Source of the DNA: an uncultured cyanobacterium
GTDB lineage: Bacteria; Cyanobacteriota; Cyanobacteriia; PCC-6307; Cyanobiaceae
Reading direction: 5' to 3'
DNA: 34,913 bases
Assembly (NCBI GenBank): GCA_903858015.1
Contig: CAIOGZ010000001.1
Coordinates: 1 to 34,913, forward strand
Positions 16,751-26,220 of the stretch are shown piece by piece. The translations under genes and the position numbers were made by a program. The number at the start of each line of letters is the position of its first letter. The first letter of the stretch is position 1. Under the pieces are notes generated by a model, which was given only the letters and a program-made list of their open reading frames with translations, was not told where the DNA came from and made no database searches.

Positions 16751-17185
16751 ATGGCCTTCCTTCCCCGCTCCGGTCTATTTGGCTTCCTGTTGATTCTGGG
16801 TGCCGTGGCGCCTGCGGCCGGATGGGCGGCCAGCGGTGCTGCCGAGGCCCCGGCCTCGAGCGAGACCTTGGCTGCCCCCCGGGCGAGCTCGCCGCCGGAG
16901 GCCAGCGTCGAAGCACGCCTGCAGCGGATCAGCGCCGCCCTGCGGCAGCGGGATGGCGGGGTGGTGGCGCCTGATCAAGGCGCCAGCCGCCCTGATGGCG
17001 ACGGCAGGCTGGCCCTCACCTTTGTGAACGGCGGTCGCCCCGGCTGGATCAACGGTGGTTTCCGTAATGGCGGCTTCCGCAATGGCGGCTGGATGAATGG
17101 CGGCGGCTGGCGTAATGGCGGTGGCTTCATCAACGGCGTCAATCCCGGCTTCCGCAATGGCGGCGGCTGGCGCAACTATTGGTGA
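16751..17185 (+). CDS. grrA: GrrA-type Gly-rich repeat precursor peptide
   Basis: This 144-residue precursor has an N-terminal signal-like hydrophobic segment (FGFLLILGAVAPAAGWAAS), a leader region with an amphipathic stretch (VEARLQRISAALRQRD), and a C-terminal core rich in Gly, Asn, Arg and aromatic residues. The core holds nine aromatic-x-Asn motifs: FVN, WIN, FRN, FRN, WMN, WRN, FIN, FRN and WRN, mostly followed by GG. Family knowledge: GrrA/OscA-like cores are substrates of radical SAM/SPASM maturases that cross-link aromatic-x-Asn triplets into cyclophanes. The maturase gene follows directly. That these motifs are modified here is inference. Confidence 0.85.
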   Translation: MAFLPRSGLFGFLLILGAVAPAAGWAASGAAEAPASSETLAAPRASSPPEASVEARLQRISAALRQRDGGVVAPDQGASRPDGDGRLALTFVNGGRPGWINGGFRNGGFRNGGWMNGGGWRNGGGFINGVNPGFRNGGGWRNYW

Positions 17186-17280
17186 GCCCTGCTGCCGGCG
17201 ATCGCTTGCGGATCACGTCCCCTACTGACAATGACGTGCCCAGCAACGGCGGGGCCGTTGACCCCACTGCTGCGAGCCCT

Positions 17281-18468
17281 ATGGCTCAGGAGCCCCTGGC
17301 TGGCGGCCCCCCCGCCGGCAATCCGGAGGGTTTCGGCCCCCTGCAGTTGCTGGTGATCCAGCCCACCCCCTACTGCAACCTCGACTGCGATTACTGCTAC
17401 CTGCCCAGCCGCAGCGACCGCCATCGCCTCACGATGGAGATCCTCGATGCGGCGCTGCAGCGGGTGCTGGAGAGCCCCTATCTCGGCGGTGATTTCACCC
17501 TGCTGTGGCATGCGGGCGAGCCCCTCACCCTGCCGATCAGCTTCTACGACGAGGCCAGCGCCCACATCCAGCGGGCCCTGCAGGCCTGGCAGGGGCCGCC
17601 GCTGCAGATCCGCCAGTCGGTGCAGACCAACGCCATGGTGATCAACGAAGCCTGGTGCGATTGCTTTGAGCGCAACCAGATCGATGTCGGCGTCAGCCTC
17701 GATGGGCCCGCCTTCCTGCACGATCGCCACCGCCGCACCCGCACCGGCCTGGGCAGCCATGCCGCCACGATGCGGGGCCTTGGTTGGTTGCAGAGGCGCG
17801 GCATTCCGTTTCAGGTGATCTGTGTGCTCACCGAGGACGCCTTGCACCATGCCGAAGCGATGTTCCACTTCTTTGTGGACAACGGCATCCGCGATGTGGG
17901 CTTCAACATGGAGGAAACGGAGGGTGAAAATGCCGAATCCAGCCTCGGCCGGCCGAATGCCGAATCGCTGTATAAGCAATTTTTAGAGCGCTTCTGGCAG
18001 CTCTGGCAGCAGCAGCCTGAGTTGCTGCGGGTCAGGGAATTTGAAGGCATCTGCGATCTGGCCCAAAGCGATAGCCGCATTGATCACACCGACATGAACA
18101 ATCCCTTCGCGATTGTGAATGTGGATGCCCGCGGCAATCTTTCCACCTTCGACCCGGAACTGCTGTCGGTGCATACGGAGGAGTACGGAGATTTCGTGCT
18201 CGGCCATGTGCAGCGCGATAGTCTCGCCTCGATCGTGGCCAGCGAAAAGTTCCAGCGCATCCAGCGCGATCTGCGCGCCGGCATCGAACGCTGCCGGGCC
18301 GAATGCGAGTACTTCGGCCTCTGCGGCGGCGGCGCCGGCAGCAATAAATATTGGGAGCATCGCAGTTTCGATTGCAGCGAAACCCAGGCCTGCCGCTACC
18401 GCATCAAGCTCACCAGCGATGTGGTGCTCTCCGGCCTGGAGGCGCTGCTGGGTTTGCCCACGGCCTGA
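17281..18468 (+). CDS. grrM: GrrM-type radical SAM/SPASM peptide maturase
   Basis: This 395-residue protein has the radical SAM cluster motif CNLDCDYC (Cx3Cx2C) about 32 residues from the start and a C-terminal SPASM region with clustered Cys ([14 protein letters not shown], then CSETQAC) for auxiliary Fe-S clusters. The [19 protein letters not shown] segment and the adjacent Gly-rich precursor identify it as the GRRM maturase. It is predicted to install cross-links in the GrrA core. I use ATG 17281 (MAQEPLAGG). The frame is open to GTG 17182, which would overlap the grrA stop as GTGA and suggest translational coupling, so the longer form (428 residues) remains possible. Confidence 0.88.
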   Translation: MAQEPLAGGPPAGNPEGFGPLQLLVIQPTPYCNLDCDYCYLPSRSDRHRLTMEILDAALQRVLESPYLGGDFTLLWHAGEPLTLPISFYDEASAHIQRALQAWQGPPLQIRQSVQTNAMVINEAWCDCFERNQIDVGVSLDGPAFLHDRHRRTRTGLGSHAATMRGLGWLQRRGIPFQVICVLTEDALHHAEAMFHFFVDNGIRDVGFNMEETEGENAESSLGRPNAESLYKQFLERFWQLWQQQPELLRVREFEGICDLAQSDSRIDHTDMNNPFAIVNVDARGNLSTFDPELLSVHTEEYGDFVLGHVQRDSLASIVASEKFQRIQRDLRAGIERCRAECEYFGLCGGGAGSNKYWEHRSFDCSETQACRYRIKLTSDVVLSGLEALLGLPTA

Positions 18469-18529
18469 GGTCCGGCTGCGGTGGATGATCGGGTGGTTAG
18501 CTGCGCCGCTCCCCCGGCCCCCTGAGCCC

Positions 18530-20356
18530 ATGCTGTCGGTTCTGAACACCCTCACCGAACGGCTGCAGCTGGCGCTGGAGCAGGCTTTTCCGGCGGCGGT
18601 GGGGCTGTTAGACCCCCAGCTGGCGGCGGCCAGCAAGCCCGAGTTTGGCGATTTCCAGGCCAATGGCGCCCTGGCCCTGGCCAAGTCGCTGCGGCAGCCG
18701 CCCAGGGCGGTGGCTGAGGCGATCGTGGCCCGGCTGGCCGACGATCCAATCGTTGACGCCCTCTGCCTGCCGCCCCAGATCGCCGGGCCGGGCTTCATCA
18801 ACCTCACCCTGCGGCCGCAGGCGCTCGTGGCACAGGTGGCCGAGCGGCTGGTCGACCCCCGGCTCGGGGTGCCGCTGGAGGCGGCCCAGGCAGCCGTGAT
18901 TGTGGACTTCTCCAGCCCCAATATTGCCAAGGAGATGCACGTGGGGCACCTGCGCTCCACGATCATCGGCGACTGCCTGGCGCGGATCTTGGAGTTCCGC
19001 GGCCAGCCGGTGCTGCGGCTCAACCACGTGGGTGATTGGGGTACCCAATTCGGGATGTTGATCACCCATCTCAAGCAGGTGGCGCCCGCGGCGCTCAGCA
19101 CCGCCGATGCGGTGGACCTCGGCGATCTGGTGGTCTTCTACCGCCAGGCCAAGCAACGCTTCGACAACGACGAAGCTTTCCAGGCCACCGCCCGCCAGGA
19201 GGTGGTGAAGCTGCAGGGGGGGGATCCGCTATCGCTGAAGGCCTGGGGATTGCTGTGCGACCAGAGCCGGCGCGAATTTGAAGCGATCTACAAGCGCCTT
19301 GCGATTGATATCAAGGAACGCGGTGAATCCTTCTACAATCCCTACCTTGAAGCCGTGCTGGCCGATCTACAAACCGCCGGCCTGCTGGTGCGCGACGACG
19401 GCGCCGAATGCGTCTTTCTCGAAGGGGTGAGCGGCAAGGAGGGCAAGCCGCTGCCGGTGATCGTGCGCAAGAGCGATGGGGGCTACAACTACGCCACCAC
19501 CGATTTAGCGGCGATTCGCTACCGCTTTGCACCGCCACCGGCAGGGGATGGCGCCCGGCGGCTGATCTACGTGACCGATGCCGGCCAGGCCAGCCACTTC
19601 GCCGGTGTGTTCCAGGTGGCGCGGCGGGCGGGCTGGATCCCCGAGGGCGGCCGGCTGGAGCACGTGCCCTTTGGCCTGGTGCAGGGGGAAGACGGCAAAA
19701 AGCTCAAAACCCGCTCCGGCGACACCGTGCGCCTCAAGGATCTGCTCGATGGGGCGGTGGAGCGCGCCGACGCCGACCTGCGCCGCCGCCTGGCGGAGGA
19801 GGGCCGCGCAGAAAGCGAAGAGTTCATCCAGCAGGTGGCCAGCACCGTGGGCCTGGCGGCGGTGAAGTACGCCGACCTCAGCCAAAACCGCACCACCAAC
19901 TACCAGTTCAGCTTTGATCGGATGCTGGCTCTGCAGGGCAACACGGCGCCGTATCTGCTCTATGCGGTGGTGCGAATCGCCGGCATTGCCCGGAAGGGTG
20001 GGGATCTTGATTCGGCGGGAGATGGGGCGCCTGCGGAAGATGGCGATGGGATGCCTGGGCGATTGACGAACGCTGGCGAGCTGCAGTTCAGCGAACCCCA
20101 GGAGTGGGCCCTGGTGCGCCATCTGCTCGGTTTCGATGCGGTGATTGCCGAAGTGGAGGAGGAATTGCTGCCGAATCGTCTCTGCACCTATCTGTTTGAA
20201 CTCAGCCAGGTGTTCAACCGCTTCTACGACCAGGTGCCGGTGCTGAAGGCCCCAGCCGAGGCGCGGGGTTCGCGCTTGGCCCTATGCCGGCTGACGGCCG
20301 ATACGCTGAAGCTGGGGCTTGGATTACTGGGGATTCCTACGCTGGAACGGATGTAA
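18530..20356 (+). CDS. argS: Arginyl-tRNA synthetase
   Basis: This 608-residue class I aminoacyl-tRNA synthetase has the N-terminal Add-1 domain ([19 protein letters not shown]), the HIGH-type motif [22 protein letters not shown], a KMSK-equivalent region [13 protein letters not shown] typical of ArgS, and a C-terminal anticodon-binding domain ending [13 protein letters not shown]. These features are diagnostic. I start at ATG 18530; the frame extends upstream over the grrM end but that portion is not ArgS-like. It is the last housekeeping gene before the accessory island. Confidence 0.96.
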   Translation: MLSVLNTLTERLQLALEQAFPAAVGLLDPQLAAASKPEFGDFQANGALALAKSLRQPPRAVAEAIVARLADDPIVDALCLPPQIAGPGFINLTLRPQALVAQVAERLVDPRLGVPLEAAQAAVIVDFSSPNIAKEMHVGHLRSTIIGDCLARILEFRGQPVLRLNHVGDWGTQFGMLITHLKQVAPAALSTADAVDLGDLVVFYRQAKQRFDNDEAFQATARQEVVKLQGGDPLSLKAWGLLCDQSRREFEAIYKRLAIDIKERGESFYNPYLEAVLADLQTAGLLVRDDGAECVFLEGVSGKEGKPLPVIVRKSDGGYNYATTDLAAIRYRFAPPPAGDGARRLIYVTDAGQASHFAGVFQVARRAGWIPEGGRLEHVPFGLVQGEDGKKLKTRSGDTVRLKDLLDGAVERADADLRRRLAEEGRAESEEFIQQVASTVGLAAVKYADLSQNRTTNYQFSFDRMLALQGNTAPYLLYAVVRIAGIARKGGDLDSAGDGAPAEDGDGMPGRLTNAGELQFSEPQEWALVRHLLGFDAVIAEVEEELLPNRLCTYLFELSQVFNRFYDQVPVLKAPAEARGSRLALCRLTADTLKLGLGLLGIPTLERM

Positions 20357-20462
20357 AGAGAGCTTCGGCTTGCGCTGTTGTGAACGCTGAAGCCACCAAG
20401 CGCCAGCCTGTTGCGCTCGATACGCTCGAGGCCAGCGGCGCCATCGGCCGAACCGGCTGGCC

Positions 20463-20720
20463 ATGACCAACCCCTCGGTGTTCCTCTCCTATTCCCACGA
20501 CTCAGCCGCCCCCAAGGCCTGGGTGCGCAAGCTGGCCGCCTACATGGCCAATGGGGCCGCCTTGGGCTGGCTGCTGCTGCCCCAAAGCCGCACGGTGGAG
20601 GTGTGGACGGCTGCGGAAACAGCCAACTCTCCCCTGGTGCTCAACGATCCGGCAAGGCTGGAGGCGGGCCTGGAGTTTCCTGGCCTGGTGATTGATCCGC
20701 GCCGGATCTGGGAGATTTGA
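20463..20720 (+). pseudogene. Chimera of a TIR-domain start and a Uma2 C-terminus
   Basis: An 85-residue frame begins MTNPSVFLSYSHDSAAPKAW, the first strand and helix of a TIR-type domain. From RKLAAYMANG onward it becomes the C-terminal 65 residues of a Uma2-family protein. That second part is about 95% identical at the DNA level to the end of the intact Uma2 gene at 20898-21476. The join falls at a shared RKLA sequence (CGCAAGCTGGC), pointing to recombination at a short homology. Neither half forms a complete domain, so I treat it as a remnant, although it could still be translated. Confidence 0.7.
20527..20720 (+). repeat. Direct repeat copy 1 (Uma2 3' end)
   Basis: About 195 bp repeated with few mismatches at 21287-21479, in the same orientation, 760 bp apart. 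Homology begins at the CGCAAGCTGG shared by both genes and continues through the stop codon (TTTGAGGG). Confidence 0.85.
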
Positions 20721-20897
20721 GGGAATCTCTCTGCGAATCTCTCTACGAACTGGACCACGAAATAGCCAACCTAATGCTCTAGGAACTGGGTGGGATTGTG
20801 GCCCATCCCATGCTGAAGCTCCCAGCCGCCCGAGATGCCGGCATCAAGGCCTGCCTTGAACCCTTTAGCCTGGGATCACCCTTCCCGCAGGGCCCCC

Positions 20898-21476
20898 ATG
20901 CTCACCCTGCCCCGCACGCTCATCCTCACCCCGGCCCAGTTCGCTGAGGTCTGCGCTGCCAATCCGGAGGCGGTACTGGAGCTCGCTGCCGATGGCACCC
21001 TGATCGAGATGACCCCAACCGGCGGTAGTACCAGTGCCCGGAACTCGGCACTGGTGTTCCAGCTGCAGTCTTGGGCTCGCAGCTCCGGCGGCTGGATCGT
21101 GTTCGACAGTTCCGGTGGCTTCCGGCTTCCCGATGGCTCCGTACGCAGCCCCGACGCCAGCCTGGTGCGGCAGGAGCGTTGGCGTGCCCTGAGCGAGGCC
21201 GAACGGGAAGGCTTTCCGCCCCTCTGCCCCGATCTGGTGGTGGAGCTGGCCAGCCCTTCCGATCAGCCGCAAGCCCTGCGCCGCAAGCTGGCTGCCTACA
21301 TGGCCAATGGGGCCGCCCTGGGCTGGCTGCTGCTGCCCCAAAGCCGCACGGTGGAGGTGTGGACGGCTGCGGAAACAGCCAACTCTCCCCTAGTGCTCAA
21401 CGATCCAAGCGAGCTGGAGGCGGGCCTGGAGTTTCCCGGCCTGGTGATTGATCCGCGCCGGATCTGGGAGGTTTGA
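20898..21476 (+). CDS. Uma2-family (DUF820) restriction-endonuclease-fold protein
   Basis: This 192-residue protein carries Uma2 features: TPAQFAEVCAANPEAVLEL at the N-terminus, RSPDASLVRQERW, and CPDLVVELASPSDQ, which together supply the acidic residues of a PD-(D/E)xK-type nuclease core. Uma2 proteins are abundant and mobile in cyanobacteria; their role is not established. Start at ATG 20898 (MLTLPRTLILTP). The 3' third is duplicated in the chimera upstream. Confidence 0.85.
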   Translation: MLTLPRTLILTPAQFAEVCAANPEAVLELAADGTLIEMTPTGGSTSARNSALVFQLQSWARSSGGWIVFDSSGGFRLPDGSVRSPDASLVRQERWRALSEAEREGFPPLCPDLVVELASPSDQPQALRRKLAAYMANGAALGWLLLPQSRTVEVWTAAETANSPLVLNDPSELEAGLEFPGLVIDPRRIWEV

Positions 21477-21547
21477 GGGCGCAGCCCCACGCCAGCGCTG
21501 GGGCAAAACGGGCAACAATGCTTCCTTGATCCCGACGCCTGCCGGCG

Positions 21548-22537
21548 ATGCAGCCAGCTGCTCCTGGGGCGGCCCAACCGCCCAGCCCCCCCCACCAGCA
21601 GGCACCGTTGCGCCTGCTGCGCTGGAGCGGCCGCACCCAGGTGTTCTACGAGGACCTGGGCGAGGATGCGCGGCTGACCATGGCCCGCATTCCGGCCGGC
21701 AGCTTCCAGATGGGTTCAGCGGAACAAGAGCCGGGGCGCGAGGCCAACGAGGGCCCGCTGCATACGGTGACGCTGGCTGAATTCCTGATCGGCCAGACGC
21801 CGATCACCCAGGCCCAGTGGCGGGCGGTGGCGCGCTGGCAGCACCAGCAGGGGGAGCTCTGGGGGCGGGACCTGAACCCAGAACCTGCCAGGTTCCAGGG
21901 CGAGGCGGCCCGCCTGCTGGCGGGGGAAACAAACACCGACGAGCGGCCGGTGGAGCGGGTGAGTTGGTTGGAGGCGATCGAGTTTTGCTCTCGGCTGAGT
22001 CAGCGCACGAAGCGCAATTACACGCTGCCGAGTGAGGCGCAGTGGGAGTACGCCTGCCGGGCTGGGACGAGTACGGCGTATTGTTTTGGACCCATCATCT
22101 ATTCTGATTTAGCCAACTTCAGGGGAACAGATGCATCTCGCTTTAATTCACTGAATACTCCTGATCCGCAGCCCCTCTTTAGGGAGCAGACCACACCGGT
22201 AGGGATGTTTCCTGCCAATCCCTGGGGCCTCTATGACATGCACGGCAATGTGTGGGAGTGGTGTTTGGATTCTGTGCGCAGCAGTTACGAGGGTGGGCCC
22301 TACGATGGGAGCGCCTGGAATGATCCGCAGGCGCCTAAGGAACAACAGAGAATTACTCGTGGCGGATCCTGGAGCATGCCACCAAGATTTTGCCGCTCGG
22401 CATTCCGATCGCCCTTCCGATCACCCTCCAATGCGGATGTTACGGATGGACTCTTCGACGATGCGGGCTTTCGTGTGGTTTGCTTGCCCCCGGGTCAATC
22501 GACTGCCGCCGGCGAGCGACCCGCCGCAAAGGATTAG
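21548..22537 (+). CDS. FGE-sulfatase / SUMF1-fold protein (C-type-lectin fold), non-matching to the local TR
   Basis: This 329-residue protein has a formylglycine-generating-enzyme-like domain from about residue 45: [98 protein letters not shown] and GFRVVCLP. It is a paralogue of the two DGR target domains downstream. Its loop between CRSAFR and GFRVVC is longer, and its codons differ from the template repeat at many non-adenine positions, so it is not a recent target of that template. Whether it has enzymatic or only ligand-binding function is unknown. Confidence 0.85.
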   Translation: MQPAAPGAAQPPSPPHQQAPLRLLRWSGRTQVFYEDLGEDARLTMARIPAGSFQMGSAEQEPGREANEGPLHTVTLAEFLIGQTPITQAQWRAVARWQHQQGELWGRDLNPEPARFQGEAARLLAGETNTDERPVERVSWLEAIEFCSRLSQRTKRNYTLPSEAQWEYACRAGTSTAYCFGPIIYSDLANFRGTDASRFNSLNTPDPQPLFREQTTPVGMFPANPWGLYDMHGNVWEWCLDSVRSSYEGGPYDGSAWNDPQAPKEQQRITRGGSWSMPPRFCRSAFRSPFRSPSNADVTDGLFDDAGFRVVCLPPGQSTAAGERPAAKD

Positions 22538-22570
22538 AGTATCGGCTCCCCAGCTTCGAGAAGTCTAAGA

Positions 22571-22983
22571 AGCATTAAAATTTTCATTGCTTCCTCCTCG
22601 GAACTCAAGGAGGATCGTGATGCGATCGAGCTGCACCTCCTTCGGATGAATGAAAATTTCGGCGCCAAAGATTCTTGGTGAACGTGCTTCGCCGGGAGAA
22701 CTTCCTGGATGACATGAGCGAAACCCGCCTGCAAGATGAATACAATAAAGGGATTAAAGAATGCGGCGTCTACTTAAGCCTATTCAAAGCGCAAATAGGC
22801 AATTTCGTTGAGGAGGAGCTTGACTTGGCCCACGCAGGCTTCAAAAATACTGGCAAGCCATTGATTTACGTCTACTTCTTGGGTGCCGAGGTTCCTGGCG
22901 TCGAGAGCCCAATTGTCGACCTCAATTCACTCTGGAGCTTCCAAAAAAGACTAAGCGATCTTGGGCACCACCAAGCCACCTAG
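22571..22983 (+). pseudogene. Frameshifted TIR-like/DUF4062-like effector domain remnant
   Basis: One frame from about 22571 reads IKIFIASSSELKEDRDAIE and stops at TGA 22679-22681. The next frame continues collinearly with ENFLDDMSETRLQDEYNKGI, FVEEELDLAHAGFKNTGKP and LNSLWSFQKRLSDLGHH, then stops at 22983. The combined product looks like the N-terminal domain of cyanobacterial conflict-system proteins that open with KIFIASSSEL and resemble DUF4062/TIR-like domains. No start codon precedes the first part and the downstream domains are gone. At least one frameshift plus truncations make it a pseudogene. The family name is tentative. Confidence 0.65.
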
Positions 22984-23429
22984 ACCTCCACCTACACCTC
23001 CACAGAAGATCTTTGTCTTCGTTTCAGAAGTCAGCTTCATATACTGGTCGAAGAAGATAAGATTTGAGGGGCGGAACAGTACTTGCTTCATCATGGTGGC
23101 CCGCATCCTGGGCAGCTGCAGCATCCTGTGATGATCGGGCATCGGACTGGTCGGGATTGAGCACTATCACCAACTAATCCTAGGATTGGCCCAGCGCCTA
23201 GGCGTCGTTGTACTTCAGTCCGCTGACGCACACCTCACCAATGGCCCCATATCTGTGGGATGATCGGGAGAGAGCATTTTGGGGTGCTGTTACACAGCGG
23301 GAGGCGAGAGCTAGTAGAGGCAATGCTCCCAACCCTGCCCCTGGCGATTGCGCTCGAATCAGGCACCTTTGCCATGGCGGTTCGGCTGTGGCTATAATCA
23401 TTATGATTCCCTTTCAATACTGCTACCAG
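22984..23429. other. 446-bp intergenic region with promoter at its right end
   Basis: No gene that I can support is present. Its left end may include further decayed sequence of the upstream pseudogene. Near 22985-23001 there is a short CCTCCACCTACACCTCCAC-like low-complexity run. The right end holds the near-consensus promoter listed separately. Confidence 0.6.
23369..23398 (+). promoter_or_regulatory. Near-consensus sigma-70-type promoter of the conflict operon
   Basis: TTGCCA (23369-23374, five of six bases of TTGACA) and TATAAT (23393-23398, six of six) are separated by 18 bases. The expected transcription start is near 23405, about 25 bases before ATG 23430. This favours 23430 over the earlier in-frame starts. 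Confidence 0.65.
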
Positions 23430-25079
23430 ATGGGGCGCATTGTTGCTGATTCCCAGCCCACCCCGAAACCTTTGGTCTACGTCTCCTACGCTTGGGGGGA
23501 CGATACGGATCCGGGCAGGGAACGGGAGCAGATTGTTGATGAGCTCTGCGAAGCACTTGAGAAATATGATGGCATTAAGGTCGGCAGGGACAAGAGCCGG
23601 CAGAGATTCGGCGATTCCATCGAAGGTTTTGCCGCTGAAATTGCCACGGCAGATATCATATTTGCCGTGGTCAGCAAGAAGTATCTGAGATCTTACCACT
23701 GTATGGTTGAGGAGCTGCATCAAGCATTTCGCCGCGTTGACTGTAATAGGAAGGAGTTTGGAGAGAAAGTTTACCTTGTTCTTCTGGATGACGCGGAGCC
23801 TGACATCAATGTCTCCTTGGATCTGATTGATCATTGGGATCGGCTTTCTCAAGAGCGGCATTCCAAGCTTCGGCGGACTGATCCTGGTAAAACAAAATCG
23901 CCCCACGGTTGGTCCTCATTGGCAAATATCGAGGCCATGAAAAGCTGCATCGTCGATATGCTGTCAGCCCTTACTGATCCCGTGATGCCCCGGGGCTACG
24001 ATCAGATCACTCTTAATGATTTCGAGGAACTCCGAGACTTGATCCGCAGGCGCCTTAAAGACTGGCGACAGTGGCGGGAGGATCGCAGTGGATTCATACC
24101 TGAGATCGACGAGGGTTCATTGAGTGAGCCCAAACCCGATGGCAGTGGGGTCAATCACCAGTTTCTGGCTCTTGTTCTTGGTCGGGGAGAAGTTCTTGTG
24201 GATGATCCGAATTGGTCCCATAAAGAATGTCCTTGGGAGGTTCGCAGCTACAAGTGGGAATCACTGCTGTTCACCTCCCAGCAAGGAGGGTATCTAACGG
24301 TTGACCTGCAGGCGGATATCGATAGCTATCTCGTAGCAGAACAGGGTCTGAACACTTCACTGTCCACCGATACGAGGACCAGCACTTTTCGTGATCTTCT
24401 TCAAGCTGCTGTCAGCTGGATGAACACTCAGTCTACTCCATGCGTGCTGGAGTTGTTTGTGCCAACGGAGCTGCTGTTGTTTGATTGGTCGGCGATCAGG
24501 ATCTCTGGTAGGTCTGAATACGATGACGACGAATACCTCTTTGAGCAGCATCCCTATGTGCTGCGATCGCTAGAGCGCTTTGGCGATGCAGGCCTCGCAT
24601 CACGGCTCCGAGAGATGCCGTTTAAGTATCAGGCATTAGCAGCCGGCAACGGTCGCTGGATCGCCGGTAAGGCTGCTGTTGATCTTACAAAGCTAAAAGA
24701 GTCTGAAACGAAGCCTGAGCTTGTTGCTCTCAAGTGTATTTGTCCGCTTGATGCCAATCCCAGGAATCGGCTTCTTTGGCACCGGAGAGTGGTCGAGGCC
24801 ATGCTGCCCCTGGCCCTTTGGTGGAGAGCCCCAGATCCAGTGAGCGAGGATGAACGCACAACACACCTGGATGGCTTCTACAAGGGCTTGCTCAGCGGCC
24901 ACAACGACGCTGATCCTGTACCCAAGGATTGCCACCATCTCGAGAAGCTTCCCCGCCTGCGCCGAGAGGCGATCAGCCAGCCCCTGACGAAAGACCTTGT
25001 GCTGTTGCTCGATCGACCCGATCGGCACCCCTGGGCCCAGTCCGGCCAGCCCCATACCACTTCAATTCACTCGGTCTGA
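23430..25079 (+). CDS. TIR-domain effector with VMAP-C-like region (ternary conflict system)
   Basis: This 549-residue protein has an N-terminal TIR domain (about residues 10-140: PLVYVSYAWGDD, RDKSRQRFGDSIEGF, IIFAVVSKKYLRS, then YHCMVEELHQAF carrying the candidate NADase Glu). The C-terminal half (about 250-549) contains PCVLELFVPTELL, YVLRSLERFG and LLWHRRVVEAMLPLALWWR, which resemble the VMAP-C region of vWA-MoxR-associated proteins. In that class the VMAP component carries the toxic effector. The next gene is a MoxR ATPase 10 bases away, followed by a vWA-type gene, completing the triad. Predicted role: NAD-degrading effector held in check by the ATPase and sensor. Starts at 23403 or farther upstream are less likely given the promoter. 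Confidence 0.8.
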   Translation: MGRIVADSQPTPKPLVYVSYAWGDDTDPGREREQIVDELCEALEKYDGIKVGRDKSRQRFGDSIEGFAAEIATADIIFAVVSKKYLRSYHCMVEELHQAFRRVDCNRKEFGEKVYLVLLDDAEPDINVSLDLIDHWDRLSQERHSKLRRTDPGKTKSPHGWSSLANIEAMKSCIVDMLSALTDPVMPRGYDQITLNDFEELRDLIRRRLKDWRQWREDRSGFIPEIDEGSLSEPKPDGSGVNHQFLALVLGRGEVLVDDPNWSHKECPWEVRSYKWESLLFTSQQGGYLTVDLQADIDSYLVAEQGLNTSLSTDTRTSTFRDLLQAAVSWMNTQSTPCVLELFVPTELLLFDWSAIRISGRSEYDDDEYLFEQHPYVLRSLERFGDAGLASRLREMPFKYQALAAGNGRWIAGKAAVDLTKLKESETKPELVALKCICPLDANPRNRLLWHRRVVEAMLPLALWWRAPDPVSEDERTTHLDGFYKGLLSGHNDADPVPKDCHHLEKLPRLRREAISQPLTKDLVLLLDRPDRHPWAQSGQPHTTSIHSV

Positions 25080-25089
25080 ACTCCCGCCA

Positions 25090-26220
25090 ATGACCCCACC
25101 TTCTGAGCCCCACACCCCCTGGGGCCCCTTCACCAACGACCGCGATCTGATCGCAGCTGCGCTAGCAGCGAAAAAACCACCTGATCTTGGCAAACCACCC
25201 CCCTGGCGCAGTTTCAAGGCCCCTGGCCCGCCCCCCTACAAAAAAGGAGAGCCGCCCATGCCCGAGGAGCAGCGCCGTCGCGGCGAGAAGTTCCGCCTCC
25301 CCCATCAGGCTCCGAATGGGCCCCTCACCAAGGCGGGTGAGGAGGTGCGCCTGGCTGTGAACGCCGCCATCAAACTGCGGCGGCCGCTGCTGGTCACCGG
25401 CACGCCAGGCACGGGTAAAACCAGCCTTGCCTACGCCATCGCCCATGAGCTGCGGCTGGGCAGGGTCCTGAGCTGGCCGATTACGCCGCGCAGCGAAATG
25501 ACGGATGGCCTCTACCGCTATGAGGCCCTAGATCGGCTGCGGGAAGCGCAACAATCAGGTAGCTCCTTCAAGACAGAGGATTTCATCACCCTGGGGCCCC
25601 TGGGCACGGCCTTTCTGCCGTTTGAACGGCCGCGGGTGCTCTTGATTGATGAGATCGACAAGTCGGATATCCAGTTGCCCAATGAACTGCTGAACTTGTT
25701 CGAAGAAGGATGGTTCGAGATTCCGCCGCTCAAGCGTTCCGCCCGCCAGCACCATGTCGAATCAGGAGAGGATTGCGATGAGGTTTCCGAAGAAGCCAAA
25801 GACCATCCTTATGTGGCAACTGACGATCCTGGCTGCAGGGCCCAGATCCGGCGAGGGCGCGTGCAATGCCACGCCTTTCCGATTGTGGTGATGACCTCCA
25901 ATCGAGAACGCGAGTTTCCGGCGGCCTTTCATCGCCGCTGTATTAGGGTGGAGATGCCCACCCCCACCGATCCCGCTACCCTGCTCGATGTAGTCAGCAG
26001 CCATTTCAAGGAGGAATGGGGCGAAAATACCTGGAATGAGGAGGAGATCTTGACGCAAATCAATGCCTTTCTTGATGACAACAGTCAGCGGGATCGCGCC
26101 ATTGATCAGCTCCTGCATGCGCTACATATCCTGGGCGGGCCAGAACAGGGGAAGCACGACGCCATCCAGGCGGAGCGATTGCAGAAGATCCTGTTTAAGC
26201 CCTTGAGCGAAAGTGGCTGA
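25090..26220 (+). CDS. MoxR-type AAA+ ATPase of the ternary conflict system
   Basis: This 376-residue ATPase has a Pro-rich N-terminus, Walker A TGTPGTGKTSLAYA near residue 103, Walker B RVLLIDEIDKSD near 182, sensor 1 FPIVVMTSNRERE near 262 and an arginine-finger-like FHRRCIRVEM segment. The IDEIDKSDIQLPNELLNLFEEG stretch is characteristic of MoxR ATPases. It lies 10 bases after the TIR/VMAP gene and overlaps the next gene by eight bases, so the three are one operon. In such triads the MoxR ATPase is thought to remodel the effector or act as an NTP-dependent switch. Confidence 0.9.
   Translation: MTPPSEPHTPWGPFTNDRDLIAAALAAKKPPDLGKPPPWRSFKAPGPPPYKKGEPPMPEEQRRRGEKFRLPHQAPNGPLTKAGEEVRLAVNAAIKLRRPLLVTGTPGTGKTSLAYAIAHELRLGRVLSWPITPRSEMTDGLYRYEALDRLREAQQSGSSFKTEDFITLGPLGTAFLPFERPRVLLIDEIDKSDIQLPNELLNLFEEGWFEIPPLKRSARQHHVESGEDCDEVSEEAKDHPYVATDDPGCRAQIRRGRVQCHAFPIVVMTSNREREFPAAFHRRCIRVEMPTPTDPATLLDVVSSHFKEEWGENTWNEEEILTQINAFLDDNSQRDRAIDQLLHALHILGGPEQGKHDAIQAERLQKILFKPLSESG

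Noticed and set aside
22360..22490. VR-like end of the first FGE gene as a third target of the TR
   Set aside because: It differs from the TR in length and at many C and G positions, so it does not show adenine-specific change.
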